Shown here: positions 34,685 to 44,992 of the stretch, one piece after another
How the letters are laid out: each line of letters begins with the position of its first letter
Position numbering within the stretch: the first letter of the stretch is position 1
DNA from: Mycobacterium botniense
GTDB lineage: Bacteria; Actinomycetota; Actinomycetes; Mycobacteriales; Mycobacteriaceae
DNA: 64,000 bases
Reading direction: 5' to 3'
NCBI RefSeq assembly: GCF_010723305.1
Contig: NZ_BLKW01000002.1
Location: 1,178,001-1,242,000, forward strand
The notes under the pieces: model-generated
Told to the model about the DNA's origin: nothing
Seen by the model: the letters and a program-made list of their open reading frames with translations, nothing else
Database searches by the model: none
Translations under genes and position numbers: made by a program

Positions 34685-37572
34685 GCAACCACCACAGTCG
34701 CCGGCCTTTCGTGGCGCGTACCATTCGCCGGCTTTCGGTGCCGATTCTGCTGTTCTGGCTCGCCACCGTTGCCATAACGAATGCTGCGGTACCGCAACTG
34801 GAGGAGGTCGGCCGGAAACATAACGTGGCAGCGAGTCCGCCCGACGCGCCGTCGCTGCTGGCAATGAAACACATGGGCACGGTGTTTCACGAATTCGATA
34901 CTGACAGTTTAGCCATGATTGTGCTGGAAGGTGATAAGCCGCTCGCCGACGACGCGCACCGCTTCTATGACACCGTAATCCAGCGACTAGCTCAGGACAC
35001 CAAGCATGTGCAGCACATACAGGATCTCTGGGGAGACCCGCTGACGTCATCGGCCTCGCAGAGCACTGACGGTCAGGCCGCGTATGTGCAAGTCTATCTT
35101 GCCGGTGACCAAGGCAGTGCGCTTGCAAACGAATCCGTCGCCAGTGTGCGCGACATTGTGCGACAGATACAGCCGCCGAAGGGCGTCCAGGTTTATGTCA
35201 CCGGCCCGGCGCCGCAATTCGCAGATCAATTTACGGTGGGGAGCAAAAGTACCGCCAAGGTCACCGGGATGACTTTCGTGGTGATCGCGGTGATGCTCCT
35301 GTGGGTGTACCGAGCAGTTGTCTCGATGATTCTGGTACTTCTCACCGTCTTTATTGAACTGGCTGCGGCGCGCGGCGTTGTGGCCTTTTTGGGGAACTCC
35401 GGGATCATCGGGTTGTCGGTATACTCGACCAATCTGCTGACGTTACTGGTCATTGCCGCTGGGACGGACTACGCCATATTTTTCCTCGGGCGTTACCAAG
35501 AAGCACGCGGTGTGGGCGAAGATCGCGAGACTGCCTTCTACACCATGTTTAACGGTACCGCTCACGTTGTGCTGGGCTCGGGCCTGACCGTGGCGGGCGC
35601 GGTCTCGTGCCTGAGTTTTGCTCGTATGCCCTATTTTCAAAGCCTGGGTCTTCCTTCCGGCATTGGTGTCCTGATCTCGTTGGTGGCGGCGCTCACCCTA
35701 GGACCGGCCGTGATCACCGTGGCTAGTCATTTCGGTCTGTTTGAGCCCAAACGCACGATGCGCACCCGGGAATGGCGGCGGATCGGCACGGCGATTGTCC
35801 GCTGGCCCGGACCGATTCTGGCGGTGGCTTCTGCGGTAGCACTGGTCGGGCTGCTCACCCTGCCGGGATACCAGACCAGTTACGACCCGCTGCCATATAT
35901 GCCGAATGCAGCCCCTTCTAAAATTGGATACACGGCCGCTGAGCGGCATTTTTCTGCGGCCCGGCTGAATCCGGAGCTGCTGATGATCGAAACCGACCAC
36001 GATATGCGTAATCCGGCGGATATGCTCATTCTAGAGAGGGTGGCCCGAGGCGTCTTCCATACCCCTGGTATCGCCCAGGTACAGTCCATCACCCGGCCCT
36101 TGGGAACACCGATCGACCACAGCTCTATACCGTTTCAAATCAGCATGCAAAGCGTCGGGCAGATCGAGAATCTGAAATACCAGAAAGACCGGGCGCATGA
36201 CCTGCTGACGCAAGTTGCTGAGATCTCGAAAACAATCGATATTTTCAGGCGCCAATACGCCCTGCAGCAGCAGCTCACAGCCGCGACCCACGACCAGACG
36301 CAAAGTTTTCACGAAACCCTCGACACGCTCAACGATTTGCGTGATAAGCTTGCGAATTTTGATGACTTCTTTCGGCCGCTGCGCAGCTATTTCTACTGGG
36401 AGAAACACTGCTACGATATTCCGGTGTGCTTTGCCTTTCGATCCATCTGGGATGTGATGGATGGTCTCGATAAGGTTAGCGAGCAGTTAGGAAAACTCTC
36501 GGTAAGTTTCGACAAATTGGATACGATCCAACCACAACTGCTTGCACTAATACCACAACAGATCGACAGTCAGGAAACACTCCGCAAGTTAACTCAGTCG
36601 AATTACGCCACCATGTCCGGGATCTATGACCAGACGTCGGCATTGATTGAAAACGCGTCTGCCATGGGGCAAGCGTTCGACGCTGCGAAAAATGACGATT
36701 CGTTCTATCTGCCTCCGGAGGTTTTCGACAACTCGGATTTCCAGCGGGGTCTGAAACTGTTTCTCTCGCCGGATGGCAAGGCCGCCCGCATGATCATCAC
36801 TCATGAAGGTGATCCCGCGACTCCCGAGGGTATCTCGCATATCGACCTGATCATGAAGGCCGCCCACGAGGCCGTGAAAGGCACCCCCGCACAGGAGGCT
36901 AAGTTCTATCTCGGTGGTACCGCAGCAGCCGACAAGGACATCCAAGAAGCCGCCAAATACGATCTTATGATCGCCGCAATATCTGCGCTGAGCCTCGTTC
37001 TACTCATCATGATGCTCATCACGCGGAGTCTGGTGGCCGCGATCGTCATTGTGGGTACGGTGGCCTTGTCGCTGGGCGCCTCATTTGGGGTGTCGGTGCT
37101 GGTGTGGCAGTACGTTCTTGGCATCAAGCTGTACTGGATCGTGTTGGCGCTGGCCGTCATCCTGCTCTTGGCGGTGGGATCCGACTATAACTTGCTGCTG
37201 ATTTCCCGGTTCAAGGAGGAAATCAGCGCCGGATTACGGACAGGCATTATTCGTGCGATGGCCGGCTCCGGGTCGGTGGTGACCTCAGCCGGGCTGGTGT
37301 TCGCCTTCACTATGTGCTCTTTTGTGTCGAGCGACTTGCGGGTTCTCGGCCAGATCGGAACCACCATCGGCCTTGGGCTGCTGTTTGACACGCTGATCGT
37401 GCGCGCCTTCCTGACTCCTTCGGTTGCAACGCTGCTCGGACGCTGGTTCTGGTGGCCGCAACGGGTGCGCCCGCGACCGGCCAGCCAGATGCTGCGGCCC
37501 TATGGACCGCGTCCCGCGGTTCGGCAACTGCTGCTGTGGGACGACGAGGCGACAACGGTGACGTCCGAATGA
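34681..37572 (+). CDS. mmpL: MmpL family RND transporter
   Basis: A 963-residue transporter of the MmpL4/5 type. Seen: TM1 at about 18-38, large periplasmic loop, a first membrane block with [16 protein letters not shown] at about 260, a second coiled-coil-rich periplasmic loop at about 480-690, and a second block with [15 protein letters not shown] at about 833. The two Asp-Tyr pairs form the proton relay. Exports lipids, siderophores or drugs with MmpS. Translation is coupled to mmpS; control by the upstream TetR is likely. Confidence 0.95.
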   Translation: MSNHHSRRPFVARTIRRLSVPILLFWLATVAITNAAVPQLEEVGRKHNVAASPPDAPSLLAMKHMGTVFHEFDTDSLAMIVLEGDKPLADDAHRFYDTVIQRLAQDTKHVQHIQDLWGDPLTSSASQSTDGQAAYVQVYLAGDQGSALANESVASVRDIVRQIQPPKGVQVYVTGPAPQFADQFTVGSKSTAKVTGMTFVVIAVMLLWVYRAVVSMILVLLTVFIELAAARGVVAFLGNSGIIGLSVYSTNLLTLLVIAAGTDYAIFFLGRYQEARGVGEDRETAFYTMFNGTAHVVLGSGLTVAGAVSCLSFARMPYFQSLGLPSGIGVLISLVAALTLGPAVITVASHFGLFEPKRTMRTREWRRIGTAIVRWPGPILAVASAVALVGLLTLPGYQTSYDPLPYMPNAAPSKIGYTAAERHFSAARLNPELLMIETDHDMRNPADMLILERVARGVFHTPGIAQVQSITRPLGTPIDHSSIPFQISMQSVGQIENLKYQKDRAHDLLTQVAEISKTIDIFRRQYALQQQLTAATHDQTQSFHETLDTLNDLRDKLANFDDFFRPLRSYFYWEKHCYDIPVCFAFRSIWDVMDGLDKVSEQLGKLSVSFDKLDTIQPQLLALIPQQIDSQETLRKLTQSNYATMSGIYDQTSALIENASAMGQAFDAAKNDDSFYLPPEVFDNSDFQRGLKLFLSPDGKAARMIITHEGDPATPEGISHIDLIMKAAHEAVKGTPAQEAKFYLGGTAAADKDIQEAAKYDLMIAAISALSLVLLIMMLITRSLVAAIVIVGTVALSLGASFGVSVLVWQYVLGIKLYWIVLALAVILLLAVGSDYNLLLISRFKEEISAGLRTGIIRAMAGSGSVVTSAGLVFAFTMCSFVSSDLRVLGQIGTTIGLGLLFDTLIVRAFLTPSVATLLGRWFWWPQRVRPRPASQMLRPYGPRPAVRQLLLWDDEATTVTSE

Positions 37573-38060
37573 TAGCCCGGGCCTGGATGAGTGAGTCATA
37601 ACTCCCGCGCTGCGCGTGCCGCGGGCGGTGTCGAGTGTGTATTGGTGGCGGGGACACGCCGGGCGAGCCGCCGTGATTGCACGCTCGGCGTGTCGTCGGG
37701 TGCTGGATGCGGCCGGCGGATCGCCTCACGCCAGCTCGCCTTCGCCGCGCAACTGGGAACCGTGTGGAAGCAGCAGCTGACGACAACAAGTGACGCGGGA
37801 AGCGGCTCATCGACAGCGAACAGGCCGCTGTCAGTACACCCGGGCCCATCGGTTGCTGAAGAGTTCGTTGACGGCAACGTCGTGGCAATCTGCCGTTAGC
37901 TCCATGCTACGGCCGGAGCCTATTGTTACGACCACACCACGCTGGGCGGCCCCGGGTCCTGGACGCTGCGACTGTACAAATGATTCCTCACCGGCAGGTG
38001 ATGTCGGCGTCGCAGCAGGAATGAGGCGTGACGGCGTTGCGTCGAAGGAGCGTACCGGAC
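37573..38060. other. Gene-free stretch between mmpL and the aldehyde dehydrogenase
   Basis: No frame with recognisable content on either strand; no clear terminator or promoter seen. A GAAGGAG just before 38061 belongs to the next gene. Confidence 0.5.
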
Positions 38061-39464
38061 ATGACAAGTCGCTGCGAATCACCCTGCTCGGGAAGCGATA
38101 TCGTGCGGCTCGACGCACTGGGCCCGAACGGTGACTACCGCACCCGTAACCGGGAAATCATCACAGATACCGCTGGCGTTGCCGTCGCCGCGCTCAGCAT
38201 CGTCCCGGAGTTGTTCGTCGCTCGAAGCATCGCCACGCAGCGGCGGATCCACCCGCTTCCGCTGGCCCAACGGCAAGCCGCACTGAAAAAGTCGGCTGAC
38301 ATTTTTCGCTACGCCCAGATCGCCGGGCTGGATTTCGAGTCCTACGTCACGCGGGTGACTCGGGTGTCGGGCCTGCCGATCGCCATAACTCGGGCCGGAG
38401 CCCTAGAGGTGGCGGCCGCGCTCGGCCAGACACCGGATGCGGTGTGTGTGGCCCGGCCGATGGGTTCAGTATGTGACTGGCGGGACGAGCTCACCCGCAG
38501 CGGCAGCGGTGTGTGGGTGCGCCGGGGAGAGGTTTTGGCTGTGCACGCCTCTGCCAACCATCCTGGGGTGCACAGCGGCTGGCCGCAGGCGTTGGCGCTG
38601 GGATACCGGGTCGCAGTCCGCCCGTCCCGGCGGGAGCCCTTCACCGCGCATCGCGTGGTCATGGCGTTGCGTCAGGCTGGATTCCGGCCTGAGGACGTGC
38701 TGTATCTGCCGGCGGACCATGCCGGTGCTGACGAGATGATCCGCGCCGCCGATCTGGCCATCGTCTTCGGGGGCCGAGATGTCGTCGACACCTATGGCGC
38801 CGACCCGCGGGTGTTAGTCAACGGGCCTGGGCAATCGAAGATCCTGGTCACCGCCGAACAAAACTGGCGCGATTACCTGGATCTGATCGTGGACTCGATC
38901 AGCAACCGGGGCGGGATGGCTTGTCAGAACGCCACGGCGGTGCTTTACGAAGGTGACCCGGCACCGCTGGCTGAGGCTATCGCGGAACAGCTCGCGCTCA
39001 TCCCGGCGTTACCCGCGGGCGACGAAACCGCGCTACTGCCCACCCGGCCCATCGGGCAGGCACACGCGCTGGCCGAGTACGTGGCCGCCAAGGCGGCGGG
39101 CTCGATCTCGCTGTTGGGTGCTGATCACGTGATCGGCGACCTCGGGGACGGCAGTGCTGCGCTCCGGCCGGCGGTGCACCTGCTGAACGCACCCGAGGTG
39201 GACAAGCTCAACATCGAGGTGCCATTTCCCTGTGTGTGGGTCAGTGCGTGGTCGCGCAACGATGGTCTTGCACCGCTGAGGAATTCGCTGGTGATTACTG
39301 CCATCACCTCCGATGAGCAACTGATCGACGACCTCCTTGCTGAGCCCACGGTGACCAACCTCTACCGTGGCCGGCACCCTACGCACTTCTCAGCAACATG
39401 GATGCCGCACAACGGCTACCTGGCCGAGTTCCTGATGCGCAGCAAAGGGTTCATTCGGGACTAG
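38061..39464 (+). CDS. Aldehyde dehydrogenase / acyl reductase-like protein (EhpG/LuxC-like)
   Basis: About 467 residues from ATG 38061, which has AAGGAG 10 bases upstream (a GTG at 38028 is possible). It has an aldehyde-dehydrogenase fold: nucleotide-binding region around LAVHASANHPGVHSGWPQALALG in part, VRPSRREPFTAHRVV, and the catalytic cysteine in NRGGMACQNATAV. It differs from classic ALDHs and resembles reductases that act on activated carboxylates, as EhpG does with the adenylating EhpF in phenazine antibiotic synthesis. An EhpF-like gene lies 2.5 kb downstream on the opposite strand. Confidence 0.75.
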   Translation: MTSRCESPCSGSDIVRLDALGPNGDYRTRNREIITDTAGVAVAALSIVPELFVARSIATQRRIHPLPLAQRQAALKKSADIFRYAQIAGLDFESYVTRVTRVSGLPIAITRAGALEVAAALGQTPDAVCVARPMGSVCDWRDELTRSGSGVWVRRGEVLAVHASANHPGVHSGWPQALALGYRVAVRPSRREPFTAHRVVMALRQAGFRPEDVLYLPADHAGADEMIRAADLAIVFGGRDVVDTYGADPRVLVNGPGQSKILVTAEQNWRDYLDLIVDSISNRGGMACQNATAVLYEGDPAPLAEAIAEQLALIPALPAGDETALLPTRPIGQAHALAEYVAAKAAGSISLLGADHVIGDLGDGSAALRPAVHLLNAPEVDKLNIEVPFPCVWVSAWSRNDGLAPLRNSLVITAITSDEQLIDDLLAEPTVTNLYRGRHPTHFSATWMPHNGYLAEFLMRSKGFIRD

Positions 39465-39573
39465 CCCGGGCGCCACGCCGGCGAGAGTCGGTCAATCACC
39501 TCAGCCAGGCCGGTGAGCGGCGGCAACAGCAGAAGGTGGGCGCGTGCCCCGCCGGAGGGGAACGCCTCGGCTG

Positions 39574-39807
39574 TCACCAGATGCGGCGGGGTGACCTGCC
39601 GACCAGGTAGCCGGTGGGGAAGGACATCTCAATCACCCGCAGCTGGTGATTAGCGTTCGACGCAAGCTCGAGAATCACGCAGCTCTCACCTACTGCTTTA
39701 GACTCCAGCACCCTGTAGTGTTGACCGCCACCGTGGATGTCGGTGATCGGGTCACCTGAGCGCAATCGTTCGACGGGGACCAGCTCGGCGGTTTCGTCTA
39801 ACTCCAC
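39574..39807 (-). CDS. Small hypothetical protein
   Basis: A 77-residue ORF, MELDETAELVPVERLRSGD..., with alternating hydrophobic residues suggesting a small beta domain (DPITDIHGGGQHYRVLESK). No family recognised. It lies between the aldehyde dehydrogenase and a methyltransferase and has protein-like composition, but no strong ribosome binding site. Confidence 0.45.
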   Translation of the reverse strand: MELDETAELVPVERLRSGDPITDIHGGGQHYRVLESKAVGESCVILELASNANHQLRVIEMSFPTGYLVGRSPRRIW

Positions 39808-39885
39808 GCGGGTAACGGTAGGCGAGATCGGCGAGCAGAAAGACCGGTTTCCGCAGATTAGGCGCGGACCGGCCGGCGTGCGGTG

Positions 39886-40629
39886 TTAGCCACGTTTGGC
39901 GCGCACCGACTGAAAAGTGCCGAAGCTCCTGGTCCGCACACTCACAAAACCGTGTTGCTCCAGGATGTCGCCGAGTTCGTCCTCGCCGAACACGCGGGCC
40001 CACCTGTTCGGCAACAGCTGCCAAACACGAGCGGCGAATCCGGCGGTGGGCACCATGACGGCGACTCGCCCGCCTGGTCGGAGCACCCGCGCCATCTCCG
40101 CTATCGCTGCGGATGGATCCGGCACGAGCTGGAGTACGGCGATGCAGACCACCGCATCGACCGTTGCCCCGCGCAGCGGAAGCTGTTGCGCATCTGCGCG
40201 CAGGAAGCCGACCTGGGGTCCCGAGTGGGCCCGGACAGCGCGCGCCAGCATTGATTCGGAGATGTCGATACCCAAGGCGAGTCCGTCGGGGCTCACAGCA
40301 CGGCCGAGAGCCGCCGTCACAGTACCCGGGCCGCAGCCGACGTCCAGGGCGGTTCCGCCGGCGGGTATGGTCAACGACTCGGTGGGATTCAGCCATGCCG
40401 CGAACAGCCGGCGCAACGCCGCTTGGTTGTAGTCGTAAACCATCGAGCCGATTCGCGTGGTGAACATCGCCTGCAACGGGCCGGTGTTTTTCGGCACACC
40501 CGCACCCGCCGCGTCAGCACCCACCAGATCGAGGTAACCCTTACTGACATCCGGCTGCGATGGGGGGTCAGCGAGGAGCTCAAGCGCCCGTTGTAACGCG
40601 GGAGGCACTGTCGTGGTCAGATCGGTCAT
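39886..40629 (-). CDS. SAM-dependent methyltransferase (class I, UbiE/Methyltransf_11 type)
   Basis: A 247-residue methyltransferase from ATG 40629, preceded by GAAGGA. Seen: ALDVGCGPGTVTAALGRAV (SAM motif I) at about 93, ALGIDISESMLARA, VCIAVLQLVPDPSAAIAEMARVLRPGG (motifs II-III in part). A start at 40653 is also open. It is divergent from the SDR over 157 bases. The N-terminal 80 residues before the SAM motif may select the substrate, which is unknown. Confidence 0.88.
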   Translation of the reverse strand: MTDLTTTVPPALQRALELLADPPSQPDVSKGYLDLVGADAAGAGVPKNTGPLQAMFTTRIGSMVYDYNQAALRRLFAAWLNPTESLTIPAGGTALDVGCGPGTVTAALGRAVSPDGLALGIDISESMLARAVRAHSGPQVGFLRADAQQLPLRGATVDAVVCIAVLQLVPDPSAAIAEMARVLRPGGRVAVMVPTAGFAARVWQLLPNRWARVFGEDELGDILEQHGFVSVRTRSFGTFQSVRAKRG

Positions 40630-40786
40630 AAGCATTCCTTCGAACAAACACAAAGTGATACAGACGATTACGAAACGGCAGTCGCGACACGCAACAGCCG
40701 CCCCACTTGAAGCCTACCGTCAACTGGGCGCTGACGCCGACGCCGCGAGTGCCGCCGGTCAGCGTCAGCAACGAGGAGAGAACACC

Positions 40787-41560
40787 ATGCAGATGAGCGG
40801 CAACACGATCCTGGTAACCGGCGGAGGCACCGGAATCGGTCGCGGGCTGGCCGAAGCGTTACACCAGTCGGGTAACCGGGTGCTCGTTGCCGGGCGGCGC
40901 CGCGAACCGCTGCAGGCCGTCGCGCAGGCCCATCCAGGTGTGGACTATCTGACGTTGGACCAGGCCGACGCGGCCGACATCCAACGAGTCGCCGCGCGGA
41001 TAACCGAGCACTATCCGGACCTCAACGTGGTCGTCAACAATGCCGCCATCCAGCGCGTCGAGGACCTCACCGGTGCCGACACGTCGGCGGCGGAGGAGAC
41101 GGTTGCGACCAACTTGCTAGGGCCGATCCGCCTCACCGCCGCGTTACTGCCGGTGCTGATCAGGCAGCCGCACGCCGCGATCCTCAATATCACGTCCGCA
41201 CTGGCGTTCATGCCGAGCGCCCTAACACCGACATATTGCGCGACCAAGGCGGCGCTGCACTCTTACACACAGTCGCTGCGCTTTCAGCTGCGCAACACAT
41301 CGGTTCAGGTGATCGAACTCATCCCTCCGCAGGTGCAGACCGCGCTTCAGGGAGAGCGCGGCTTCGATCCGAAGGCGATGCCGCTCGACGAGTACATCGC
41401 CGAGACGATCACACTGTTGCGGACGCAGCCGCAGGCCGACGAGATCGTCGTGGACCGAGCCAAGCGGTTCCGGTTCGCTGAGCGAGAAGGCAGGTACGAC
41501 GCCATCTACCAGGTTTTCAACGAGGCGATGACCGCGCGGCTTCGCCGTGGCGGTGACTGA
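40787..41560 (+). CDS. Short-chain dehydrogenase/reductase (DltE-like)
   Basis: A 257-residue classical SDR from ATG 40787 with GAGGAGAG upstream. Seen: cofactor motif TGGGTGIGRGLAEAL, NNAA at about 80, Ser in NITSALAFMP, and YCATK catalytic Tyr-Lys at about 147-151. The frame opens back to 40613, but over the divergent promoter region. Reduces or oxidises a small keto/hydroxy substrate with NADP(H); substrate unknown. Followed at once by a decayed NmrA-like gene. Confidence 0.9.
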   Translation: MQMSGNTILVTGGGTGIGRGLAEALHQSGNRVLVAGRRREPLQAVAQAHPGVDYLTLDQADAADIQRVAARITEHYPDLNVVVNNAAIQRVEDLTGADTSAAEETVATNLLGPIRLTAALLPVLIRQPHAAILNITSALAFMPSALTPTYCATKAALHSYTQSLRFQLRNTSVQVIELIPPQVQTALQGERGFDPKAMPLDEYIAETITLLRTQPQADEIVVDRAKRFRFAEREGRYDAIYQVFNEAMTARLRRGGD

Positions 41561-41900
41561 CCGGCGCAGAGCCGAGAATGCCGATGCTCCGACAGAACCG
41601 AAAAGCCTATTCGACACGGCCGCCACAATAGACGGGGTTTTTCATATCGGCCCGGCGCATGCGGCACGTGAGGCGAATATGGGTGTAGCCGTGGTGAATG
41701 CAGCACACGCCGCCGGTGTACGAAAATTTGTCTTCTCCGGCCCTCAGACAAAGTGACAGCTGTGCGCTGCTAATCAAGTCGACAGCCACGACGTCGCTGC
41801 GAGTATCAGCAAGATGCTCGGACTGCCGATTACCCCGACACACACCTTTTGGACGAGTGCACGTCGCAGATGCCGGCGGGTTTTAAACGCAGTTCACCGT
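41547..41900 (+). pseudogene. Decayed NmrA-like NAD(P)-binding protein gene
   Basis: One frame reads DGVFHIGPAHAAREANMG then VVNAAHAAGVRKFVFSGPQ before a stop at 41754; another frame beyond it reads HDVAASISKMLGLPITPTHT. Both pieces look like successive parts of an NmrA/SDR-a protein, with the middle and most of the N-terminus gone. It touches the SDR stop, so it may be a former operon partner. Confidence 0.5.
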
Positions 41901-41944
41901 GTAATACCTGCCGGTACAGGACGACGTTGGTGAGGTGACCTCCG

Positions 41945-43042
41945 TCAATAAACACCTTCGACAACAGCTGAACCCTCGAAGGTCGCTAGCGGGCGCACCG
42001 CAGTGAGAGAATCGCCGACTTGACCTGCGGGCCCCCTCATCCGAATCGCGCTGTCGCGTTCCCAGTTGTTTGGAATAAACATCCCCTTGCTGATGTGGTT
42101 CATCACCACCTGGCCACGCTCTCCGTAGGGCACCTCGTCACCGGTGTCCGGGTCCACCACCCAGAACACGACATAGGGAGTGCGTGGATCGAATACGAAC
42201 GGGTGACCGTCCCTGCCGGTTCGGGTGCTAGCCTGCGAAAGAATCATCGTGCTGCCGAAAACCATTGTGATGACAGTGTTGGGAAATATTTCACGAAGTA
42301 GGTCCAAGGTATCGGCATCCGCATACGCACCGCTGAGCAACACGTACCGCAGTTTACGGTTGCAGAGGTCGACCAGCACATCGTCACGCGCAATTGCCTC
42401 GAGCAGCGGTGGGGTGGTTTGTAGATTGGCGACCTCCTGAGACCGCAGGATCAATTCGGCTTGTCCGACGACGTGGTCGAGATATTCCGATACCTTGCCG
42501 GCGACACCACGCCGCACAACCTTCTTGACCCAACGCGGATCGATGTCGATCGAGTAAAAAATCGAGCCGAGCCGCTCCGCGACCAGCCGGGAAAAGTAAC
42601 CGACACCGTGTGGCCCGCTGGGCATCACGCACAAAAAGCCACGGCCCCGGAGGAAGCCGCCCGCTACGAAATCCTCGGTCTGCCACCGGATAACTTGTTC
42701 GATCCAATCCGGCAGTTGCGCGGTCCGTTTAGGAGCGCCAGTAGTACCACCGGATTCGAATACCTGGGGTAGCGGAGGCGGTGATCCGTATCCACGCGGT
42801 ATCAGATCCCCGATCGGTACACTGCGCAGATCATTCACCACGTTGGGAAACAACCGCAGATCACTGAACGTGTGGATGCCGGTTAACGGGTCGAAGGGCA
42901 GGGTTTCAGCCCTGCGCAACCAGAATGGGGAACCGGTGTCCTCGCTGAAATGCCAAGCGATCGCCGCGTGCAAGTACGCCTGCGGATCAGGCACTGCAAC
43001 CGCCCGGGGCACATCCAACAACGACAGATCGACGTCGGCCAC
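41945..43042 (-). CDS. PaaK/EhpF-like adenylate-forming enzyme
   Basis: A carboxylate-activating enzyme of about 365 residues from GTG 43042 (ATG 43132 would add 30). Seen: the ATP P-loop ESGGTTGAPKRTAQLP, LRYVLLSGAYADADTLDLL, VFGSTMILSQAST, and YGERGQVVMNHIS ... GDSLTAVRP. The protein ends about 20 residues after the GD motif, so the usual PaaK C-terminal lid is missing or minimal. The phenazine enzyme EhpF, as I recall, is of similar length and works with the dehydrogenase EhpG; an EhpG-like gene is nearby. Substrate unknown. Confidence 0.75.
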   Translation of the reverse strand: MADVDLSLLDVPRAVAVPDPQAYLHAAIAWHFSEDTGSPFWLRRAETLPFDPLTGIHTFSDLRLFPNVVNDLRSVPIGDLIPRGYGSPPPLPQVFESGGTTGAPKRTAQLPDWIEQVIRWQTEDFVAGGFLRGRGFLCVMPSGPHGVGYFSRLVAERLGSIFYSIDIDPRWVKKVVRRGVAGKVSEYLDHVVGQAELILRSQEVANLQTTPPLLEAIARDDVLVDLCNRKLRYVLLSGAYADADTLDLLREIFPNTVITMVFGSTMILSQASTRTGRDGHPFVFDPRTPYVVFWVVDPDTGDEVPYGERGQVVMNHISKGMFIPNNWERDSAIRMRGPAGQVGDSLTAVRPLATFEGSAVVEGVY

Positions 43043-43149
43043 GCTACAGATCTTCGCTCGGCTCTGGCCGCCGGGCGACCGCAGCGCGAACTGTTCGCGC
43101 CACGGTGGCCTTGCCGTAACCAAGCCGGGCATGCGGGTCGCCCGTTATC

Positions 43150-43620
43150 CGGACTCACTCTGGTATGGGAAACCGCCTGCGCCGCGGCGACAGACGGCGG
43201 CGAACCTCCGCGGCTACATCCGGGCGGTGACGGTGGGCGATCGCCTGCAGGCTACAGCACGCAACCGCGGATTGCCGTCATCGCCGGTCGCGAAGACGAG
43301 AGGATCATGTCCGGCAGGGAGAATCTGGATCCACGCGCGGTGCACAGCGCTCTCGCTGAACAACGCGGTATCGGCGAGAGCGCGGTCATCAGGGTTCCCG
43401 AGGAGCGGTCTGGGCAGCGGCCGGCGGTGTTCGTCATGCCACGCGCAGATCACCAGATCCGCGAAACCACAGTGCGGGATTGCCTGCGGCACAGGGCGCT
43501 TCGAACAGCCGAGAGACATTCACATTGTCAGGAGGATTCCGCGTAATCCCGCCGGCAAGGTCCTGCGCAAAGAACTGCCGATGTCCGGACCGCCGCCGAC
43601 AAAATCTCGCGGGAGATCAA
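43150..43620 (+). pseudogene. Frameshifted C-terminal remnant of an AMP-binding acyl-CoA ligase
   Basis: Around 43300-43480 one frame reads IMSGRENLDPRAVHSALAEQ then ESAVIRVPEERSGQRPAVFV, the A8 region of an acyl-CoA synthetase. At about 43520-43590 a second frame reads DIHIVRRIPRNPAGKVLRKEL, the A10 motif with the catalytic lysine. The order is right but a frameshift separates them and the N-terminal 400 residues are gone. It lies just upstream of the EhpF-like gene on the other strand. Confidence 0.6.
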
Positions 43621-43722
43621 CAGGGTGGTCGTTTTCGCCCACCGATCGGGCGTTACGACGCACCGATGCTCTGTCCCGCGGACGACCCTAACGAGCAGGC
43701 CGTACCCCTGTTGGCGGGTGAG

Positions 43723-44358
43723 CTAGCTCTTCATGCCGACAGTGATCACGTCCGATAAAGGCCGTGTCCACGGGGGCCGGCGGACACGGTGCTGTGCAGT
43801 GATGACGAAACCGGCGGTCTCGAACAAGGTCCGTACCTCAGCCGCCGAGGCATGATGGGCGGGTTTCCACCTGGGGGCCGAAGGTCCCTGCAGAAGAGGT
43901 TGGCGCGCGCTTAAGGCTGCGACCGCCACCAGCCCGCCAGGGGACAGCACACGAGAGAACTCCCGCAGCGCTGCGGCCTGGTCGAAAAAGTGAAACGCCG
44001 AAGTCGTCACAATCGCATCAAGCGTCCCGTCGCCGAAAGGGAGGGTCTCGGCCGGGGCGCGCAGCCACTGCACCCGGGGGGATCTGGCACGCGCTGCATT
44101 CAGCATGCCGTCGGACATATCGATTCCATAGACTTCGTCCGGATGCAGCTCACGCTCTATCCTGTCCGCGAGAATTCCTGTTCCGCAGCCTATATCGGCG
44201 ATTCTGCGAGGTTGATGCACGCGCAGTTGCGTAATCACCTCGTCGTGCGGGGGACGGTAGACCCAGCGCTGCAGAAAAGGAAGGTCGTAGACCGGCGCGG
44301 CAAAACCCCAGATCCGCGTCACCGCACCATTAAGGCCACGCCGTCTAGGTGCGGTCAT
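43723..44358 (-). CDS. SAM-dependent methyltransferase (class I)
   Basis: A 211-residue methyltransferase from ATG 44358 (MTAPRRRGLNGAV). Seen: RIADIGCGTGILADRIE (motif I), VYGIDMSDGMLNAAR, IVTTSAFHFFDQAAALREFS, RVLSPGGLVAVAAL. The frame is open to 44469 but that would run into the SnoaL-like gene. Lies 73 bases after that gene on the same strand. Substrate unknown. Confidence 0.88.
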   Translation of the reverse strand: MTAPRRRGLNGAVTRIWGFAAPVYDLPFLQRWVYRPPHDEVITQLRVHQPRRIADIGCGTGILADRIERELHPDEVYGIDMSDGMLNAARARSPRVQWLRAPAETLPFGDGTLDAIVTTSAFHFFDQAAALREFSRVLSPGGLVAVAALSARQPLLQGPSAPRWKPAHHASAAEVRTLFETAGFVITAQHRVRRPPWTRPLSDVITVGMKS

Positions 44359-44431
44359 CGCGCAGTCATCACTAAGGCGCAGGAGGCGTTGTGCAGTCCC
44401 GCCGTCGAAGTGCTGTGGTGCCGGCTTGCCG

Positions 44432-44836
44432 TCACAGAGCCCGGCCGCCTTCCACCCCGGGCACGTCACCCGGCCGTTTCATGTAGACGCTGACACGCGA
44501 GATGAGCCCGGCATTGTTCCGCTCGAAGCGGATGCATTCCGGGTAGGCCGTGGGAACGGCGTTGATCTCGAAGGTCTCGGTCAATTCGACGTAGCATAGC
44601 CGCTCACTCACATGCGAGATGCGCTGCACCGTCAACCGGTAGCCCGGAAGACGGGAGAAAACATCGCGCAGGAAAGCGATGTAGGGCTGTTTGCCCTCAA
44701 CGATGTCGCAAAACGGCCCGTCACGGACCAGGCCCTTGTCTACCATCGTGGTGGCAAGACCGTCCCAGTCGTTGGCGCTCAGGCATCTCAGATAACGTTC
44801 GATGACATTGTCAGCGGCTGCAATCACCTCAGCCAT
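44432..44836 (-). CDS. SnoaL/NTF2-like protein
   Basis: A 134-residue NTF2-fold protein: NVIERYLRCLSANDWDGLAT, DGPFCDIVEGKQPYIAFL, RISHVSERLCYVELTETFEI, FERNNAGLISRVSVYMKRPG. Relatives include polyketide cyclases, ketosteroid isomerases and limonene epoxide hydrolases. GAGGAGG lies 5 bases upstream of the ATG. It precedes a methyltransferase, suggesting a shared small-molecule pathway. Catalytic residues cannot be assigned with confidence. Confidence 0.8.
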   Translation of the reverse strand: MAEVIAAADNVIERYLRCLSANDWDGLATTMVDKGLVRDGPFCDIVEGKQPYIAFLRDVFSRLPGYRLTVQRISHVSERLCYVELTETFEINAVPTAYPECIRFERNNAGLISRVSVYMKRPGDVPGVEGGRAL

Positions 44837-44992
44837 CACGCCTCCTCATCAGCGCCTCGCGAATCGCTCGACAGCACTACCGTAAGCCCGGTGCACCAGA
44901 TGGGGCAGTCACCGCGATCCATTGCCCGGTTCGCCTGTCACACTCGTATCACGTAACCCGTCGGGTGGTGCAGCTGATGAGAGGACAACACG

